54,677 nucleotides of DNA from Bacteroidota bacterium (GCA_018266895.1 JAFDZQ010000001.1:1-54677), one strand, 5' to 3'. Counted from the first letter of the stretch, positions 34,840 to 44,667 are shown. Numbers and translations: made by a program. Notes: generated from the letters alone by a model not told the origin.

Positions 34840-35139
34840 TTATTTTCCTTCTTCTTCATTCTTAAATCTGAATTCCAGCTTATCGTCCATTATTTCATGA
34901 ATTGACTGAATCGTAGGTTTTAATCTTTTTTCAAACTCAAGCGAAATGTTTAGCTTATCCTGATTCATTATGGTATCATCTTCGGTTTCCTTGGCAATGA
35001 TCGGTTCAAGTCTCTGATTTAATTCAAGCTTAATTGAATCGTTAATCTGCCTGGATCTTTTTGAAACAACAACAATTGATTCGTAGAGATTGGCAGTTTT
35101 TGATTCAAATTTTTCCAGATCTAATGTTTCTATTGACAT
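34840..35139 (-). CDS. rpoZ: RNA polymerase omega subunit (Bacteroidota type)
   Basis: The 99-residue product has LDLEKFESKTANLYESIVVVSKRSRQIN, matching the Rpb6/omega core with the ESIVVVSKRARQI helix, and a hydrophilic acidic tail. It assists assembly of RNA polymerase. Its place, twelve bases after gmk and before coaBC, is the conserved arrangement of many bacteria and supports the call. Confidence 0.88.
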   Translation of the reverse strand: MSIETLDLEKFESKTANLYESIVVVSKRSRQINDSIKLELNQRLEPIIAKETEDDTIMNQDKLNISLEFEKRLKPTIQSIHEIMDDKLEFRFKNEEEGK

Positions 35140-35151
35140 TTTTTATTTTAT

Positions 35152-35706
35152 TTATTTATTAAAACTGTTAATGATATTGTTTACTTCCGATACTGCGTTT
35201 TTGAGATTATCATTTAATACAATATAATCAAAATGTTTTGCTTTTCCGATTTCTAAATCTACCCTCTTTATCCTTTCATTTATCTGATCCTGGCTTTCAG
35301 TAGCTCTGTTTTTAAGTCTTTCCTTAAGTGTTTCAATATCCGGCGGCATTATAAAAATCAGAACGGCATTATCTTTATAAATATTTTTAATTGCCATAGC
35401 TCCTTTAACGTCGATATCAAACATCACGCTTTTGTTTTTTACAAGATTGTCATCCACAAAAGATTTCAGAGTGCCGTAATAATCCTGATTGAAAATTATC
35501 TCATACTCCACAAGTTCATTGTTATTAATCTTTTCCTGAAATTCTTCTTTAGTGAAGAAATAATAATCTTTCCCGTCAAGTTCTCCTTTTCTTTTTTTTC
35601 TTGTTGTTGCAGAAACAGAAAAAGTAATTTCAGGATTCATTTTCAGAATTTCATTCACAATTGTGGTCTTACCTGTTCCCGAAGGCGCTGCAATTACGAA
35701 AAGCAT
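35152..35706 (-). CDS. gmk: guanylate kinase
   Basis: The 184-residue product phosphorylates GMP to GDP. It has the P-loop APSGTGKTTI, the GMP-binding SATTRKKRKGELDGKDYYFF, YGT (in NQDYYGTLKSFV), DIDVKGAMAIK and the lid RLKNRATES. Length is normal. It starts six bases after yicC on the same strand and leads into rpoZ. Confidence 0.95.
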   Translation of the reverse strand: MLFVIAAPSGTGKTTIVNEILKMNPEITFSVSATTRKKRKGELDGKDYYFFTKEEFQEKINNNELVEYEIIFNQDYYGTLKSFVDDNLVKNKSVMFDIDVKGAMAIKNIYKDNAVLIFIMPPDIETLKERLKNRATESQDQINERIKRVDLEIGKAKHFDYIVLNDNLKNAVSEVNNIINSFNK

Positions 35707-35712
35707 ACTTAT

Positions 35713-36594
35713 TTATTCTACATTTTGCAACTGCTCTCTGATCTTCTCAAGTTCTTCCTTCAGAACGGAAGCTTTCTGTGAAACTACGGCATCGAGTGAT
35801 TTTGAGGCAATTGTATTGATTTCCCTGTTAATTTCCTGGATTAAAAAATTAAGCCTGCGTCCCGCAAGTTCTTCGGATTTAGCATATTCAGTAAAGTATT
35901 TCGTATGGCTTTTCAGTCTTATGATTTCTTCAGTAATGTCGATTTTCTCGGAAAGAAGAATCACTTCAAGTTCAAGTCTGTTTTCATCTATAACTTTTTT
36001 ATCTTTCAACAGACTCTCAACTTTTGAAAGAATCCTTTTTCTTTCCGAACCTGCTCTTCCTGCTGATAGCTTTGAGATCTTATCGGATTCTTTTTCTATG
36101 AACTTAATCCTCTCAAGAATATCCTTGTTTAAGCTGCTGCCTTCCTTTATCCTCATTTTATTGAGATCATCCACAGCTTCATTAAGCAGTTTGCATACAA
36201 ATCTGAATTCATCATTATCAGCTTCGCCTGTCTGTTCGGAACCCAGAATATTTGCAAAGCTCAGAATGTGACCGATATTTATTTCTTCATCCGAACCGAT
36301 AATTTTTTTGATCTTCGAGAGAAGTTTATAATTATCTTTTATCTGAACTTCATCAATGTTTAATTCTGGTGCATCGGGATTTCCTTCTTCCGAATTAATG
36401 TTTACGCTGATCTTTCCGCGCGAAATTTTTTTACGGACAATTTCCTTCAGTTCAAAATCCCTGTTTGAAAGATATCTGGGATATCTGAATGATATTTCGC
36501 AGAATCTGTTATTGACTGATCTTATTTCTATACTGAATTTCTTTTTTCTGAAAGAACCTTCGGCTTTTCCAAAACCGGTCATACTTACTATCAT
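35713..36594 (-). CDS. yicC: YicC/YloC family endoribonuclease
   Basis: The 293-residue product has the family start SMTGFGKAE and FSIEIRSVNNRFCEISFRYP, and the DUF1732 end with GRRLNFLIQEINREINTIASKS, then KEELEKIREQLQNVE. YicC proteins are RNases implicated in stationary-phase RNA turnover in E. coli. Length is typical. The pair yicC-gmk is widely conserved, and the neighbours fit. Confidence 0.94.
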   Translation of the reverse strand: MIVSMTGFGKAEGSFRKKKFSIEIRSVNNRFCEISFRYPRYLSNRDFELKEIVRKKISRGKISVNINSEEGNPDAPELNIDEVQIKDNYKLLSKIKKIIGSDEEINIGHILSFANILGSEQTGEADNDEFRFVCKLLNEAVDDLNKMRIKEGSSLNKDILERIKFIEKESDKISKLSAGRAGSERKRILSKVESLLKDKKVIDENRLELEVILLSEKIDITEEIIRLKSHTKYFTEYAKSEELAGRRLNFLIQEINREINTIASKSLDAVVSQKASVLKEELEKIREQLQNVE

Positions 36595-36603
36595 AATTTC
36601 CTT

Positions 36604-37434
36604 TTACTTAATAACATAATGTTTTGTAAGACTTTTAACCAGACAGTCAAAAGCTTCCTGCGGTGAATTTACAAATTTAAACAGTTTCAGATCTTCCGGA
36701 GATATCATCTGAAGATCGGACATAGCGTTAAGATCAATTATTTTGTCCCAGAATTCTTTTCCGTAAACGACTACAGTCATTTTCTTATGCAGTTTTTCAG
36801 TCTGAACCAGGGTAAGGATTTCCATCAGTTCATCAAGAGTACCGAATCCGCCGGGCATAATGACAAGAGCTTTAGCAAGATAGGCGAACCAGAATTTTCT
36901 CATAAAAAAATAATGGAATTCAAAATTGAGTTCCGGTGAAATATATCTGTTGGGATACTGCTCAAACGGAAGTGAAATATTCAGACCCATGGAAAACCCT
37001 TTTGCCTTTGCAGCGCCTCGGTTTGCAGCTTCCATTATACCGGGACCGCCTCCGGAACAGACAATGAACTTATTCGGCTTTTTAAGGCTCTTTGCCCAGT
37101 TGGTAAGCATATACGCGAGCTCTACAGTCTCTTCATAGTATTTTGACATTTCAAGATGCATCTTTGCATTGGTCAGCTCTCTCTCAAGTTTTGAGTCTTT
37201 CTTTTTTAACAAATTAACTTTTTTCTGAACTTCGGCAAGTTTCTGTTTTGCTTCTTTCCTCGGCAGAATTCTTGCCGAACCGAAAAAAACTATAGTATGG
37301 TTGATTTTATATTTTCTGAATCTTTCCAGAGGTTCGGCATATTCCGTAAGAATCCTTAAAGACCTTCCGCCCGGAGAGTTTATGAATTTAAGATTGTGGT
37401 ATGCTTTAGGAGCTTTGTTTAAAAATGCGACCAT
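36604..37434 (-). CDS. LOG family (TIGR00730) nucleotide phosphoribohydrolase
   Basis: The 276-residue product contains CSGGGPGIMEAANRGA and VIMPGGFGTLDELMEILTLVQT, the PGGxGTxxE signature of LOG family enzymes, which cleave nucleoside monophosphates. An N-terminal extension of about 100 residues with a Lys-rich helical stretch precedes the core. Function in bacteria is housekeeping-like; the plant cytokinin role does not carry over. It lies nine bases from the yicC start, same strand. Confidence 0.9.
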   Translation of the reverse strand: MVAFLNKAPKAYHNLKFINSPGGRSLRILTEYAEPLERFRKYKINHTIVFFGSARILPRKEAKQKLAEVQKKVNLLKKKDSKLERELTNAKMHLEMSKYYEETVELAYMLTNWAKSLKKPNKFIVCSGGGPGIMEAANRGAAKAKGFSMGLNISLPFEQYPNRYISPELNFEFHYFFMRKFWFAYLAKALVIMPGGFGTLDELMEILTLVQTEKLHKKMTVVVYGKEFWDKIIDLNAMSDLQMISPEDLKLFKFVNSPQEAFDCLVKSLTKHYVIK

Positions 37435-37497
37435 AGGATTATGCGGATTAGTTTGATATTACAATAAGTTTTTGAATAGAGATCAGAACATAAAGTA

Positions 37498-38238
37498 TCA
37501 CAGGCTTCTTCCCCCGTCAACTACAAATGTCTGTCCTGTTATATAATTATTTTCATTTACAAGATAAGTGATCAGGGACGTAATGTCTTTTGATCCGGCA
37601 AATCTGTTCATGGGATATCTTCTGACTTCTTCGGGATTTACGTTATCATTATCACCATTATTTAACAAAATAGTGCCGGGTGCGACGGCATTAACAAGTA
37701 TCTTAGGCGCAAGTTTTTTAGCAGTAAGTTCCGTGAGCTTAATAACTCCGATTTTGGAAAGCGAATACGGAATATAACCGGTCCAGTTTTCGATTCCTCC
37801 GAGCGATGCAATATTAATGATCCTGCAGTGAGGTTCATCGTTTTTGATCATAAGCTTTGCAGCTTCCTGACTGCAGAAAAAAACACTTTTAAGATTTGTA
37901 TTGATAAATTTATCAAATATTTTTTCTGTCGTTTCCAGAAATTCCGTATGTCTGAAAATAGCTGCATTATTAACTAATACGTCGAGTTTTTTGTATTTAA
38001 TGCTGACGGCTCTGAACATTTTTCTGATCTCATTTACATTTGAGATGTCACACTTTACTGCACTTACGTTTACACCGGTCTTGTTTAACATTGAGATAGT
38101 TTCTTCGAGTACTGATTTGCCGCTGTCATTGTAGTTCAGAATGATATCATAACCAAGTCCGGCAAGGGTAAGTGAAATTTCCTTGCCTAATCTTCTTGCT
38201 CCTCCGGTAACAAGTGCAACTTTGTTTTTTGTATTCAT
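37498..38238 (-). CDS. SDR family oxidoreductase
   Basis: The 246-residue product has the short-chain dehydrogenase nucleotide site VTGGARRLGKEI (TGxxxRxG), NNAAIFRH, the catalytic Ser in INIASLGG and Tyr-x-x-x-Lys in YIPYSLSKIG, and a family-typical end ITGQTFVVDGG. The ARRLGK variant of the first loop is common in pteridine or dihydromonapterin reductases (FolM-like), which suggests, without proving, an NADPH-linked reductase. It heads the minus-strand run that leads to the LOG and yicC genes, with a 63-base gap. Confidence 0.86.
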   Translation of the reverse strand: MNTKNKVALVTGGARRLGKEISLTLAGLGYDIILNYNDSGKSVLEETISMLNKTGVNVSAVKCDISNVNEIRKMFRAVSIKYKKLDVLVNNAAIFRHTEFLETTEKIFDKFINTNLKSVFFCSQEAAKLMIKNDEPHCRIINIASLGGIENWTGYIPYSLSKIGVIKLTELTAKKLAPKILVNAVAPGTILLNNGDNDNVNPEEVRRYPMNRFAGSKDITSLITYLVNENNYITGQTFVVDGGRSL

Positions 38239-38318
38239 ATTTAAAATAATTTAAGAACCTTATGTCTTAATTTATTTTTGCAAATTACATTTATAAATCA
38301 TTTCTGAAAGCTCATGTG

Positions 38319-38392
38319 TGCCCTTGGGATGACTCGAACATCCGGCACACAGTTTAGGAAACTGTTGCTCTATCCACCTGAGCTACAAGGGC
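38319..38392 (-). tRNA. tRNA-Arg (CCT)
   Basis: On the minus strand the 74-base sequence folds as a cloverleaf: acceptor GCCCTTG / CAAGGGC, D-arm GTAGCTCAGGTGGATAGAGC, anticodon stem ACAGT / ACTGT with loop TTCCTAA (anticodon CCT), T-loop TTCGAGT, discriminator A. CCA is not encoded. It is oriented with, and upstream of, the SDR gene. Confidence 0.95.
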
Positions 38393-38472
38393 TTTTTGTA
38401 TATAATTTTAAAAATACAAAAGTTTAACGACATATTCAGTGGAATTTTAACTCGGATACAAAGATTTGAATC

Positions 38473-38507
38473 CACATCCGTTCAAAACGTTATCAAAATT
38501 TAGACTA
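38473..38507 (+). repeat. dispersed repeat, copy B
   Basis: CACATCCGTTCAAAACGTT then ATCAAAATTTAGACTA, 32 of 35 identical to the copy at 25093-25127. It lies between tRNA-Arg and typA. Confidence 0.75.
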
Positions 38508-38572
38508 TTAATGCGGAAGTCATTAAACATGCCTTGTAATACAAATCTAATTGAGTTACTTTGACACTTATT

Positions 38573-38620
38573 TTGTCAATCCTTCCTTCGTTGACAATTC
38601 CCAATGAAAAATCATATTTG
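38573..38620 (+). promoter_or_regulatory. typA promoter with overlapping inverted repeat
   Basis: TTG (38591-38593), 19 bases, CATATTTG (38613-38620) matches the Bacteroidota promoter consensus closely and leaves a leader of only about 15 bases before the typA ATG. TTGTCAA (38573-38579) and TTGACAA (38591-38597) form an inverted repeat covering the upstream element, a possible operator. Confidence 0.5.
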
Positions 38621-38639
38621 CTTTAAAATTAAATAATAC

Positions 38640-40490
38640 ATGAAAAATATATCGTACAATAACAGTTTAAGAAATATCGCTATCATTGCTCACGTTGATC
38701 ACGGAAAAACCACACTTGTGGATCATATGTTCAGGCAAAGCGGAATGTTCAGAGAGAATCAGGAAGTTGCCGAAAGGGTAATGGACAATATGGATCTTGA
38801 AAGAGAAAGAGGAATAACAATAGCAGCAAAGAACTGCTCAGTCAAATGGGGAGATGTAAAAATTAACATACTTGACACACCCGGTCACGCCGATTTCGGA
38901 GGTGAAGTAGAGAGAGCATTAATGATGGTTAACGGAGTAATACTTCTGGTTGATGCATCAGAAGGTCCTTTGCCCCAGACAAGATTTGTCTTAAAAAAAG
39001 CTCTTGAAGCTAATTTAAAGATAATAGTTGTAATCAATAAAATTGACAGAAAAGATGCCAGGGCTCAGGAAGTTTTAAATGAAGTTTATGATCTGTTCAT
39101 TGATCTCGATGCTAATGAAGAGCAGATCGAATTTCCTGTTCTTTATGCAATAGGCAGGGAAGGCATTGCACAGAAAACACTAAATGAAGAAAGAGCAAAA
39201 AGTCTGCAGGTTTTGTTTGACACGATTGTGCATGAAATTCCGCCTCCGACATTCGATACAGACGAACCGTTTCAGCTTCTTGTAGCTGATCTTGATTATT
39301 CCGATTATGTAGGAAGGCTGGCTATCGGCAAGATCACAAACGGAAGAATTTCCGAAAAAGATGAACTTGTATGCATAAATGAAGAGGGTAAGGCATTACC
39401 GCTTAAGATCTCAAAACTACAGGTTTACGAAGGTCTGAATTTCAGTGATGCTGAAACTGTAGAAGCGGGTGATATTGCGATACTTGCCGGGATTGAAGAT
39501 GTTCACATAGGAGATACTATTTGCAACAAGGAATTTCCGAAGGCATTAAAGAGAATAGCAGTGGATGAACCGACAATATCAATGCTTTTTTTCATTAATA
39601 CTTCTCCTCTTGCCGGAAAGGAAGGCAAGATAGTTCAGTCAAATAAAATCCGTGAAAGACTGCACAAGGAGACACTCAGCAATGTCGCTTTGAAAGTGGA
39701 AGATTCCGCAGATCTGGAAAGTTTTGTCGTAAAGGGAAGAGGCGAGTTTCAGATGGTCATACTGATTGAAACAATGAGAAGAGAAGGATATGAACTAAGT
39801 GTAGGGAGACCTCAGGTAATTTACAAGAAAAAAGACGGAAAGACTCTTGAGCCGATAGAGCATTTATTTATTGACAGTGATGAAAATTTCGTCGGGATAG
39901 TTTCCGAAAAACTTTCCAGGAGAAAGGGCAGAATGATAAATCTTGTGAATCACGGCACCGGAAGGGTGAGAATGGAATTTACAGTTCCGTCACGGTCATT
40001 AATCGGATACAGGAATGAATTTCTAACAGATACCAGAGGAACGGGTATAATGAATTCCTATCTTCAGGGTTATGAAGAATACAGGGGTGAATTTCCTACA
40101 CGGCTTACAGGTTCACTTGTTTCAGACAGAAGCGGCGTGGCATTGTCATATTCTTTATATAATCTTGAACCGAGAGGAACTTTATTTACGGTTCCAAATG
40201 ATCCTGTCTATGAAGGAATGATAGTTGGTGAGCATAACAGGGACAATGATCTCGACGTAAATCCCACAAAAGGAAAAAAGCTGTCGAATATGCGAGCTTC
40301 AGGTAAAGATGAGAGTATGATTCTGACTCCCGTTACTCCGATGACACTTGAGAAGGCAATTGATTTCATTAAAGACGATGAGCTTGTGGAAGTTACGCCT
40401 AAAAGCATTAGATTAAGGAAAGCAATTTTATCCGCACAAACAAGACATACGAACAGAGGAAAGGCATATCAGATAAATAATAATGATTAA
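38640..40490 (+). CDS. typA: translational GTPase TypA/BipA
   Basis: The 616-residue product has all GTPase boxes: [15 protein letters not shown] (G1), RGITIAAKN (G2), [14 protein letters not shown] (G3) and [10 protein letters not shown] (G4). Domain II, EF-G-like domains III and V and the TypA-specific C-terminal domain follow ([20 protein letters not shown]). It acts at the ribosome during 50S assembly and stress. The length is normal. It heads the plus-strand run with the ferredoxin and M3 genes. Confidence 0.96.
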   Translation: MKNISYNNSLRNIAIIAHVDHGKTTLVDHMFRQSGMFRENQEVAERVMDNMDLERERGITIAAKNCSVKWGDVKINILDTPGHADFGGEVERALMMVNGVILLVDASEGPLPQTRFVLKKALEANLKIIVVINKIDRKDARAQEVLNEVYDLFIDLDANEEQIEFPVLYAIGREGIAQKTLNEERAKSLQVLFDTIVHEIPPPTFDTDEPFQLLVADLDYSDYVGRLAIGKITNGRISEKDELVCINEEGKALPLKISKLQVYEGLNFSDAETVEAGDIAILAGIEDVHIGDTICNKEFPKALKRIAVDEPTISMLFFINTSPLAGKEGKIVQSNKIRERLHKETLSNVALKVEDSADLESFVVKGRGEFQMVILIETMRREGYELSVGRPQVIYKKKDGKTLEPIEHLFIDSDENFVGIVSEKLSRRKGRMINLVNHGTGRVRMEFTVPSRSLIGYRNEFLTDTRGTGIMNSYLQGYEEYRGEFPTRLTGSLVSDRSGVALSYSLYNLEPRGTLFTVPNDPVYEGMIVGEHNRDNDLDVNPTKGKKLSNMRASGKDESMILTPVTPMTLEKAIDFIKDDELVEVTPKSIRLRKAILSAQTRHTNRGKAYQINNND

Positions 40491-40511
40491 ATTTTATAAG
40501 GAGCATAGTAA

Positions 40512-40874
40512 ATGAAATTACAGGAAAAAATTGAAGAGCTGAAAATTGCAGATATCAAACGGCATATTTTTCTTTGCTGTGATCAGAGCAAACCCAAGTG
40601 CTGTGAAAAGGAAGATGGCATTGAGTCCTGGAATTACCTAAAATCAAGATTAAAAGAACTCGGGCTAACGGGAGAAGGCGGAATATACAGGACAAAGGCT
40701 AACTGTTTAAGAGTCTGCATGAAAGGACCGATAGCAGTTGTGTATCCTGAAGGAGTATGGTATCATTCCTGCACGCCGGAAAACATTGAAAAAATAATTC
40801 AGGAACATCTTATAAACGGCAGACCCGTAAAGGAACTTTTACTCATTGAAACTGACAACAACACTTCTGACTAA
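40512..40874 (+). CDS. thioredoxin-like [2Fe-2S] ferredoxin
   Basis: The 120-residue product has [17 protein letters not shown] near the start and [21 protein letters not shown] later, giving the Cys-x(n)-Cys ... Cys-x3-Cys ligand pattern of thioredoxin-like [2Fe-2S] ferredoxins. [17 protein letters not shown] is the typical end. AAGGAG lies ten bases before the ATG. Electron-transfer partner is unknown. It is 21 bases after typA and probably co-transcribed. Confidence 0.86.
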   Translation: MKLQEKIEELKIADIKRHIFLCCDQSKPKCCEKEDGIESWNYLKSRLKELGLTGEGGIYRTKANCLRVCMKGPIAVVYPEGVWYHSCTPENIEKIIQEHLINGRPVKELLLIETDNNTSD

Positions 40875-40923
40875 TTAAAAAAATATAAAAATTTTAAAAA
40901 ATTTCACTGAAAGGATTCAGGCT

Positions 40924-42630
40924 TTGGAAACAAAATTCAGAGATTTCAAATACATCAGACCGGACATTGAGTCAGATAAAGAACATATCAATCTGCTTCT
41001 GAATGAATTTGAAAATGCGGAAAATGCAGAAACGCAATTTGAAATACTGAAAAAGATAAATGAAATCAGAAGCGGTTTTGATACTATGAGCAGAATCGCA
41101 AACATCAGATATACTATAAATACATTTGATGAATTTTATTCTTCCGAACATGAATTTTTTGACGATTTTGGTCCTGTATACTCCGGTCTTATAAACAGAC
41201 TATACAAATCGCTTACGAAGTCAAAGTTCAGAGCCGGTCTGGAAAAGATGTGCGGAAAGCAGCTGTTCGATGTAGCTGAGGTAGTTCTTAAAACTTTCAG
41301 CGATGAAGTAATGGATGATCTGAAAAAAGAAAATCATCTCAGTTCAAAATACGTAAGACTTGTGGCGTCTGCAAAAATCAATTTTGAAGGTGAAGAGAGA
41401 AACTTAGCCGGACTTGCACTCTTTATGGAATCAGAGAACCGCGAAGTCAGGAAGAATGCGTATGACGCCAAATGGAGTTTTTTTGAAAAACATGAAAACG
41501 AAATTGATGCAATTTACGATGAACTTGTAAAAATCAGGACTGTCATTGCAAGAAAACTCGGCTATGAAAATTTTATTCAGCTTGGTTATGACAGATTAAG
41601 AAGAACGGGATATACACAAAATGAAATCAGCGGATTCAGAGATGAAGTAAAACAATATATTGTCCCTCTTACTTCCGCTCTGAAAGAGATACAGAAACAG
41701 AGAACAGGTCTGGATCATTTGTATTATTATGACAGTGATTTTTATTTCAGGAGCGGAAACCCGATGCCTAAAGGTTCACCTGAATGGATTGTTGAAAAAG
41801 CTAAATTAATGTACGAACAGCTCTCGCCGGAAACAGGTGAGTTTATGAATTTTATGATTGAACACGAAGTTATGGATCTCTACAACAGGAAAGGAAAATC
41901 CGCAGGCGGTTATTGCACATATATCAGGAATTACAAATCCCCTTATATTTTTGCAAATATGAACGGAACTTCACATGACATAAAGGTTCTTACACATGAA
42001 GCCGGGCATGCTTTTCAGGCGTTTCAGAGCAGAGTCTTTGACATACCTGAATACACTACTCCAACACTCGAAGCTGCAGAGATTCATTCAATGAGCATGG
42101 AATTTATTACATGGCCGTGGATGAATTTGTTTTTTGAGGAAGACACAGATAAATTTTTATTCTCACATCTTTTTAAAGCTCTCACATTCATACCTTACGG
42201 AGTGACCGTGGACGAATTTCAGCATTTCATTTATTCAAATCCTGATGCTACTCCTGCAGAAAGAAAACTTAAGTGGAGAGAACTGGAAAAGAAATACATG
42301 CCCGGAAAGGATTATGAAGGCAATGAGTTTCTTGAAAGAGGCGGATACTGGTTTATGCAGGGACACATTTTCAAGATGCCGTTTTATTATATTGATTACT
42401 GTCTTGCTCAGATCTGCGCTCTGCAGTTCTGGCGCAAGTGCAATGAAGACAGGGATGTTGCCTGGAAAGATTATCTTAGTCTCTGCAAGCAGGGCGGAAG
42501 CAGATCTTTTCTTGAACTTTTAAAAACAGCCAGGATTGAATCGCCGTTTGATAAAAATACTATTCAGTCAATTGTAAATTATGCAGGCGAATGGATTATG
42601 AACGTAAACAAGGAATATGATCTTGTCTGA
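40924..42630 (+). CDS. M3 family oligoendopeptidase
   Basis: The 568-residue product has the zinc site HEAGHAFQAFQ (His358-Glu-Ala-Gly-His362) and the third ligand Glu in LEAAEIHSMSMEF. EYTTPTLEAAEIHS and the C-terminal GRGGYWFMQGHIF-like block (ERGGYWFMQGHIF) are typical of oligoendopeptidase F relatives. Translation begins at TTG (40924), preceded by AAAGGA; no ATG is available nearby without losing the conserved KFRDFKYIRPD start. No signal peptide, so cytoplasmic, degrading short peptides. A weak terminator follows. Confidence 0.91.
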   Translation: METKFRDFKYIRPDIESDKEHINLLLNEFENAENAETQFEILKKINEIRSGFDTMSRIANIRYTINTFDEFYSSEHEFFDDFGPVYSGLINRLYKSLTKSKFRAGLEKMCGKQLFDVAEVVLKTFSDEVMDDLKKENHLSSKYVRLVASAKINFEGEERNLAGLALFMESENREVRKNAYDAKWSFFEKHENEIDAIYDELVKIRTVIARKLGYENFIQLGYDRLRRTGYTQNEISGFRDEVKQYIVPLTSALKEIQKQRTGLDHLYYYDSDFYFRSGNPMPKGSPEWIVEKAKLMYEQLSPETGEFMNFMIEHEVMDLYNRKGKSAGGYCTYIRNYKSPYIFANMNGTSHDIKVLTHEAGHAFQAFQSRVFDIPEYTTPTLEAAEIHSMSMEFITWPWMNLFFEEDTDKFLFSHLFKALTFIPYGVTVDEFQHFIYSNPDATPAERKLKWRELEKKYMPGKDYEGNEFLERGGYWFMQGHIFKMPFYYIDYCLAQICALQFWRKCNEDRDVAWKDYLSLCKQGGSRSFLELLKTARIESPFDKNTIQSIVNYAGEWIMNVNKEYDLV

Positions 42631-42654
42631 TGAGATCTTCCTTTTAATTCGATG

Positions 42655-42679
42655 ATAATCTGACAGATTATTTTTTTAC
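42655..42679 (+). terminator. terminator after the M3 peptidase gene
   Basis: ATAATCT and AGATTAT (stem of 7) around GAC, followed by TTTTTT. Short AT-rich stem but with a good T-run, 25 bases after the stop. Confidence 0.6.
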
Positions 42680-42731
42680 AGGATTCATATGATAAGTTTA
42701 AAAACCGTGAAATGTATTTTTAGATATCAAA

Positions 42732-44273
42732 TCAATTGTAATTTTTAATTCTCCGCCATAATTCATTTACGGGAATTTTCATTTTTCTGGCAATGAATAT
42801 AGGCAAATTGTTTTCATAAGGCATTGAATAATCCGCTGTGTGAATAAGACTTTCTTCTACTTCTTCAAATATTTCATCAAGATCCTCTTTTTTACCTCCG
42901 ATAATAATCATAACAGGGTCATCAATATTTCCGTATCCCCACAGCCAGTAAGAATTATGCGATGAGATAGTTCTGGGGATGGGATATTTGTTCCTGAAAA
43001 ATTCCATTGCAGAAGCTTCTCCGTAATTTTGTCCGTAAATAACTGTCCTGAGTCTTTCATCTCTCTGCAGAGACATATAAACCTTAGAGACATTTGAAGC
43101 CATTTCTTCCCAGCCGTGCATATCGGCAAAGAACTGCGGCAGCTCGGACAGTTCTTTGTTTTCAGACGAGGAATATTTTATACCAAGAGCATTTGAATAA
43201 CTTATGAATGTTTCGACAGGCAGCAGAGGTGCTGCAAGCGGTGCTGTAAGTATTCCTGAAAGACATAAAGGTATGAGCAGGACATATCTGATCCAGTTTG
43301 ACCTGACTATGGTTTTCCTTTCTATCAAAACGCTTCCCCCTGCAAAGAGAACAGTATAAGCAGGTGAGAGATATTCTGCCTTGCTGTGACCGTTAACCAG
43401 CAAAATAATAAATACGGATATAAATATTATTGCAACAATTCTGAATTTTATACCTGTTTCATAAAAAAGAAAAAAATACAATCCCGTAACCCATATAAAC
43501 ACTGATACAGGTCCCTGATTTAAGAGCTGTCCTGTAATGAAATCCGAATAATCTAATCCTGAATACTTTATTAAAACAGCATTTCTGATAAATTCGATGT
43601 GAGCAAAGTCATTCTGAAAATTCCATATCACATATGGTGAAAAAATAATCAATGCTGTCAATACCGTGAGATAAGGCTTAAATGTAAGGAGTTCCTTTCT
43701 TTTATCTGAAAGCAGAAGACCTAACATCAGTCCCGCGGCAAACCAGAGAAACCCTGTTTTATTTAAAAGCCCGAGACCGATAACAAATCCGAGAATTACC
43801 CAGTAAACTGTTTTGTCCTTTTTAAATATCAGAATTACCAAATAAAATGCAAGAGACCAGAGAAAAATGTCAATGCTGTTCATTGAATAATAGGAATTCA
43901 TTGCCAGATACACCGGAGATAAGATAACGGCAAGCGCAGCCAGAATCGTTGCAAAGGTTTTTCCTCCTGTTTCCTTCACCAGCAGACAGGTTATATATAC
44001 AGTAAGCCCTGACAGGACTGCAGGTATTGATCTTAAAGCAAAAAGAGAATCACCGAAGAGATATCTGCTGAGATTCAGAAGCAGTATTGACAGAGGAGGC
44101 TGATCCACGTATCCTGCAGCTGGTCTGTTTGAACAGGCGATATAATATAATTCATCTCTGAAATATCCGTAACCTGCAAAAAGATTTATGTATAAATGAA
44201 TCAGCAGAGGAACTGCGGATAGAAATAAAAAAAGATAATTCCTGAAATTTTTGTTCCGGTAATATTTCGGCAA
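42732..44273 (-). CDS. membrane glycosyltransferase, GT39/PMT (ArnT-like)
   Basis: The 513-residue product starts with a helix and the luminal loop GYFRDELYYIACSNRPAAGYVDQPPL, the R-D-E-x-Y-Y and D-x-P-P-L motifs of polyprenol-phosphate-sugar transferases of the PMT/GT39 type. About eleven transmembrane helices follow, and a soluble C-terminal domain of about 150 residues faces the periplasm (MHGWEEMASNVSKVYMSLQRD ... PVMIIIGGKKEDL). It likely adds a sugar from a lipid carrier to an envelope acceptor; donor and acceptor are unknown. It stands alone, with 548 non-coding bases upstream. Confidence 0.85.
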   Translation of the reverse strand: MPKYYRNKNFRNYLFLFLSAVPLLIHLYINLFAGYGYFRDELYYIACSNRPAAGYVDQPPLSILLLNLSRYLFGDSLFALRSIPAVLSGLTVYITCLLVKETGGKTFATILAALAVILSPVYLAMNSYYSMNSIDIFLWSLAFYLVILIFKKDKTVYWVILGFVIGLGLLNKTGFLWFAAGLMLGLLLSDKRKELLTFKPYLTVLTALIIFSPYVIWNFQNDFAHIEFIRNAVLIKYSGLDYSDFITGQLLNQGPVSVFIWVTGLYFFLFYETGIKFRIVAIIFISVFIILLVNGHSKAEYLSPAYTVLFAGGSVLIERKTIVRSNWIRYVLLIPLCLSGILTAPLAAPLLPVETFISYSNALGIKYSSSENKELSELPQFFADMHGWEEMASNVSKVYMSLQRDERLRTVIYGQNYGEASAMEFFRNKYPIPRTISSHNSYWLWGYGNIDDPVMIIIGGKKEDLDEIFEEVEESLIHTADYSMPYENNLPIFIARKMKIPVNELWRRIKNYN

Positions 44274-44526
44274 ATTAAAAAGTAAAATTTAGTTTTCCTA
44301 AGAATTTGTCATTAATTTAAAATACTCGTTCTAAAAATCCGTTTAAAATTAAAATCAGTCAGTATAATGCCGAATAAAATTATAAACTTTAGATTTCTTT
44401 AATAATTTAAAATCAAATTATTTGCTGTGATAATTACTTATATTCAGTGTTGTCCAATTTAATTTATTTTTTGTAAAAAATATTTATTTCTGTTAAAATA
44501 ATTAAAATAAAATGTAAACTGTTTGA

Positions 44527-44586
44527 AACAATCCCACCCTGCCCTCCCCTTTAAAAAAGGGGATGGTCCGTGAGGGGTTTTGTAGC
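44527..44586. repeat. GC-rich palindromic intergenic repeat
   Basis: CCCTGCCCTCCCCTTT and AAAGGGGATGG form a hairpin with arms CCCCTTT (44546-44552) and AAAGGGG (44556-44562); GTCCGTGAGGGG follows. It stands out against AT-rich flanks and resembles the CCCCTCACGGACC-type repeats seen in many genomes of this group. Confidence 0.55.
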
Positions 44587-44648
44587 AGTATGAAAAGTTT
44601 TTCAATGAAAATTTAACTACACTAAATAATTTTATAACCATATTTAAA

Positions 44649-44667
44649 AACGTTTTGGACGGATGTG
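44649..44667 (-). repeat. dispersed repeat, short copy C
   Basis: Read on the minus strand this is CACATCCGTCCAAAACGTT, identical in its core to the first 19 bases of copies A (25093) and B (38473); the similarity then ends. Confidence 0.65.

Noticed and set aside
44459-44641. Small minus-strand frame
   Set aside because: It spans the GC-rich repeat and has no ribosome-binding site.
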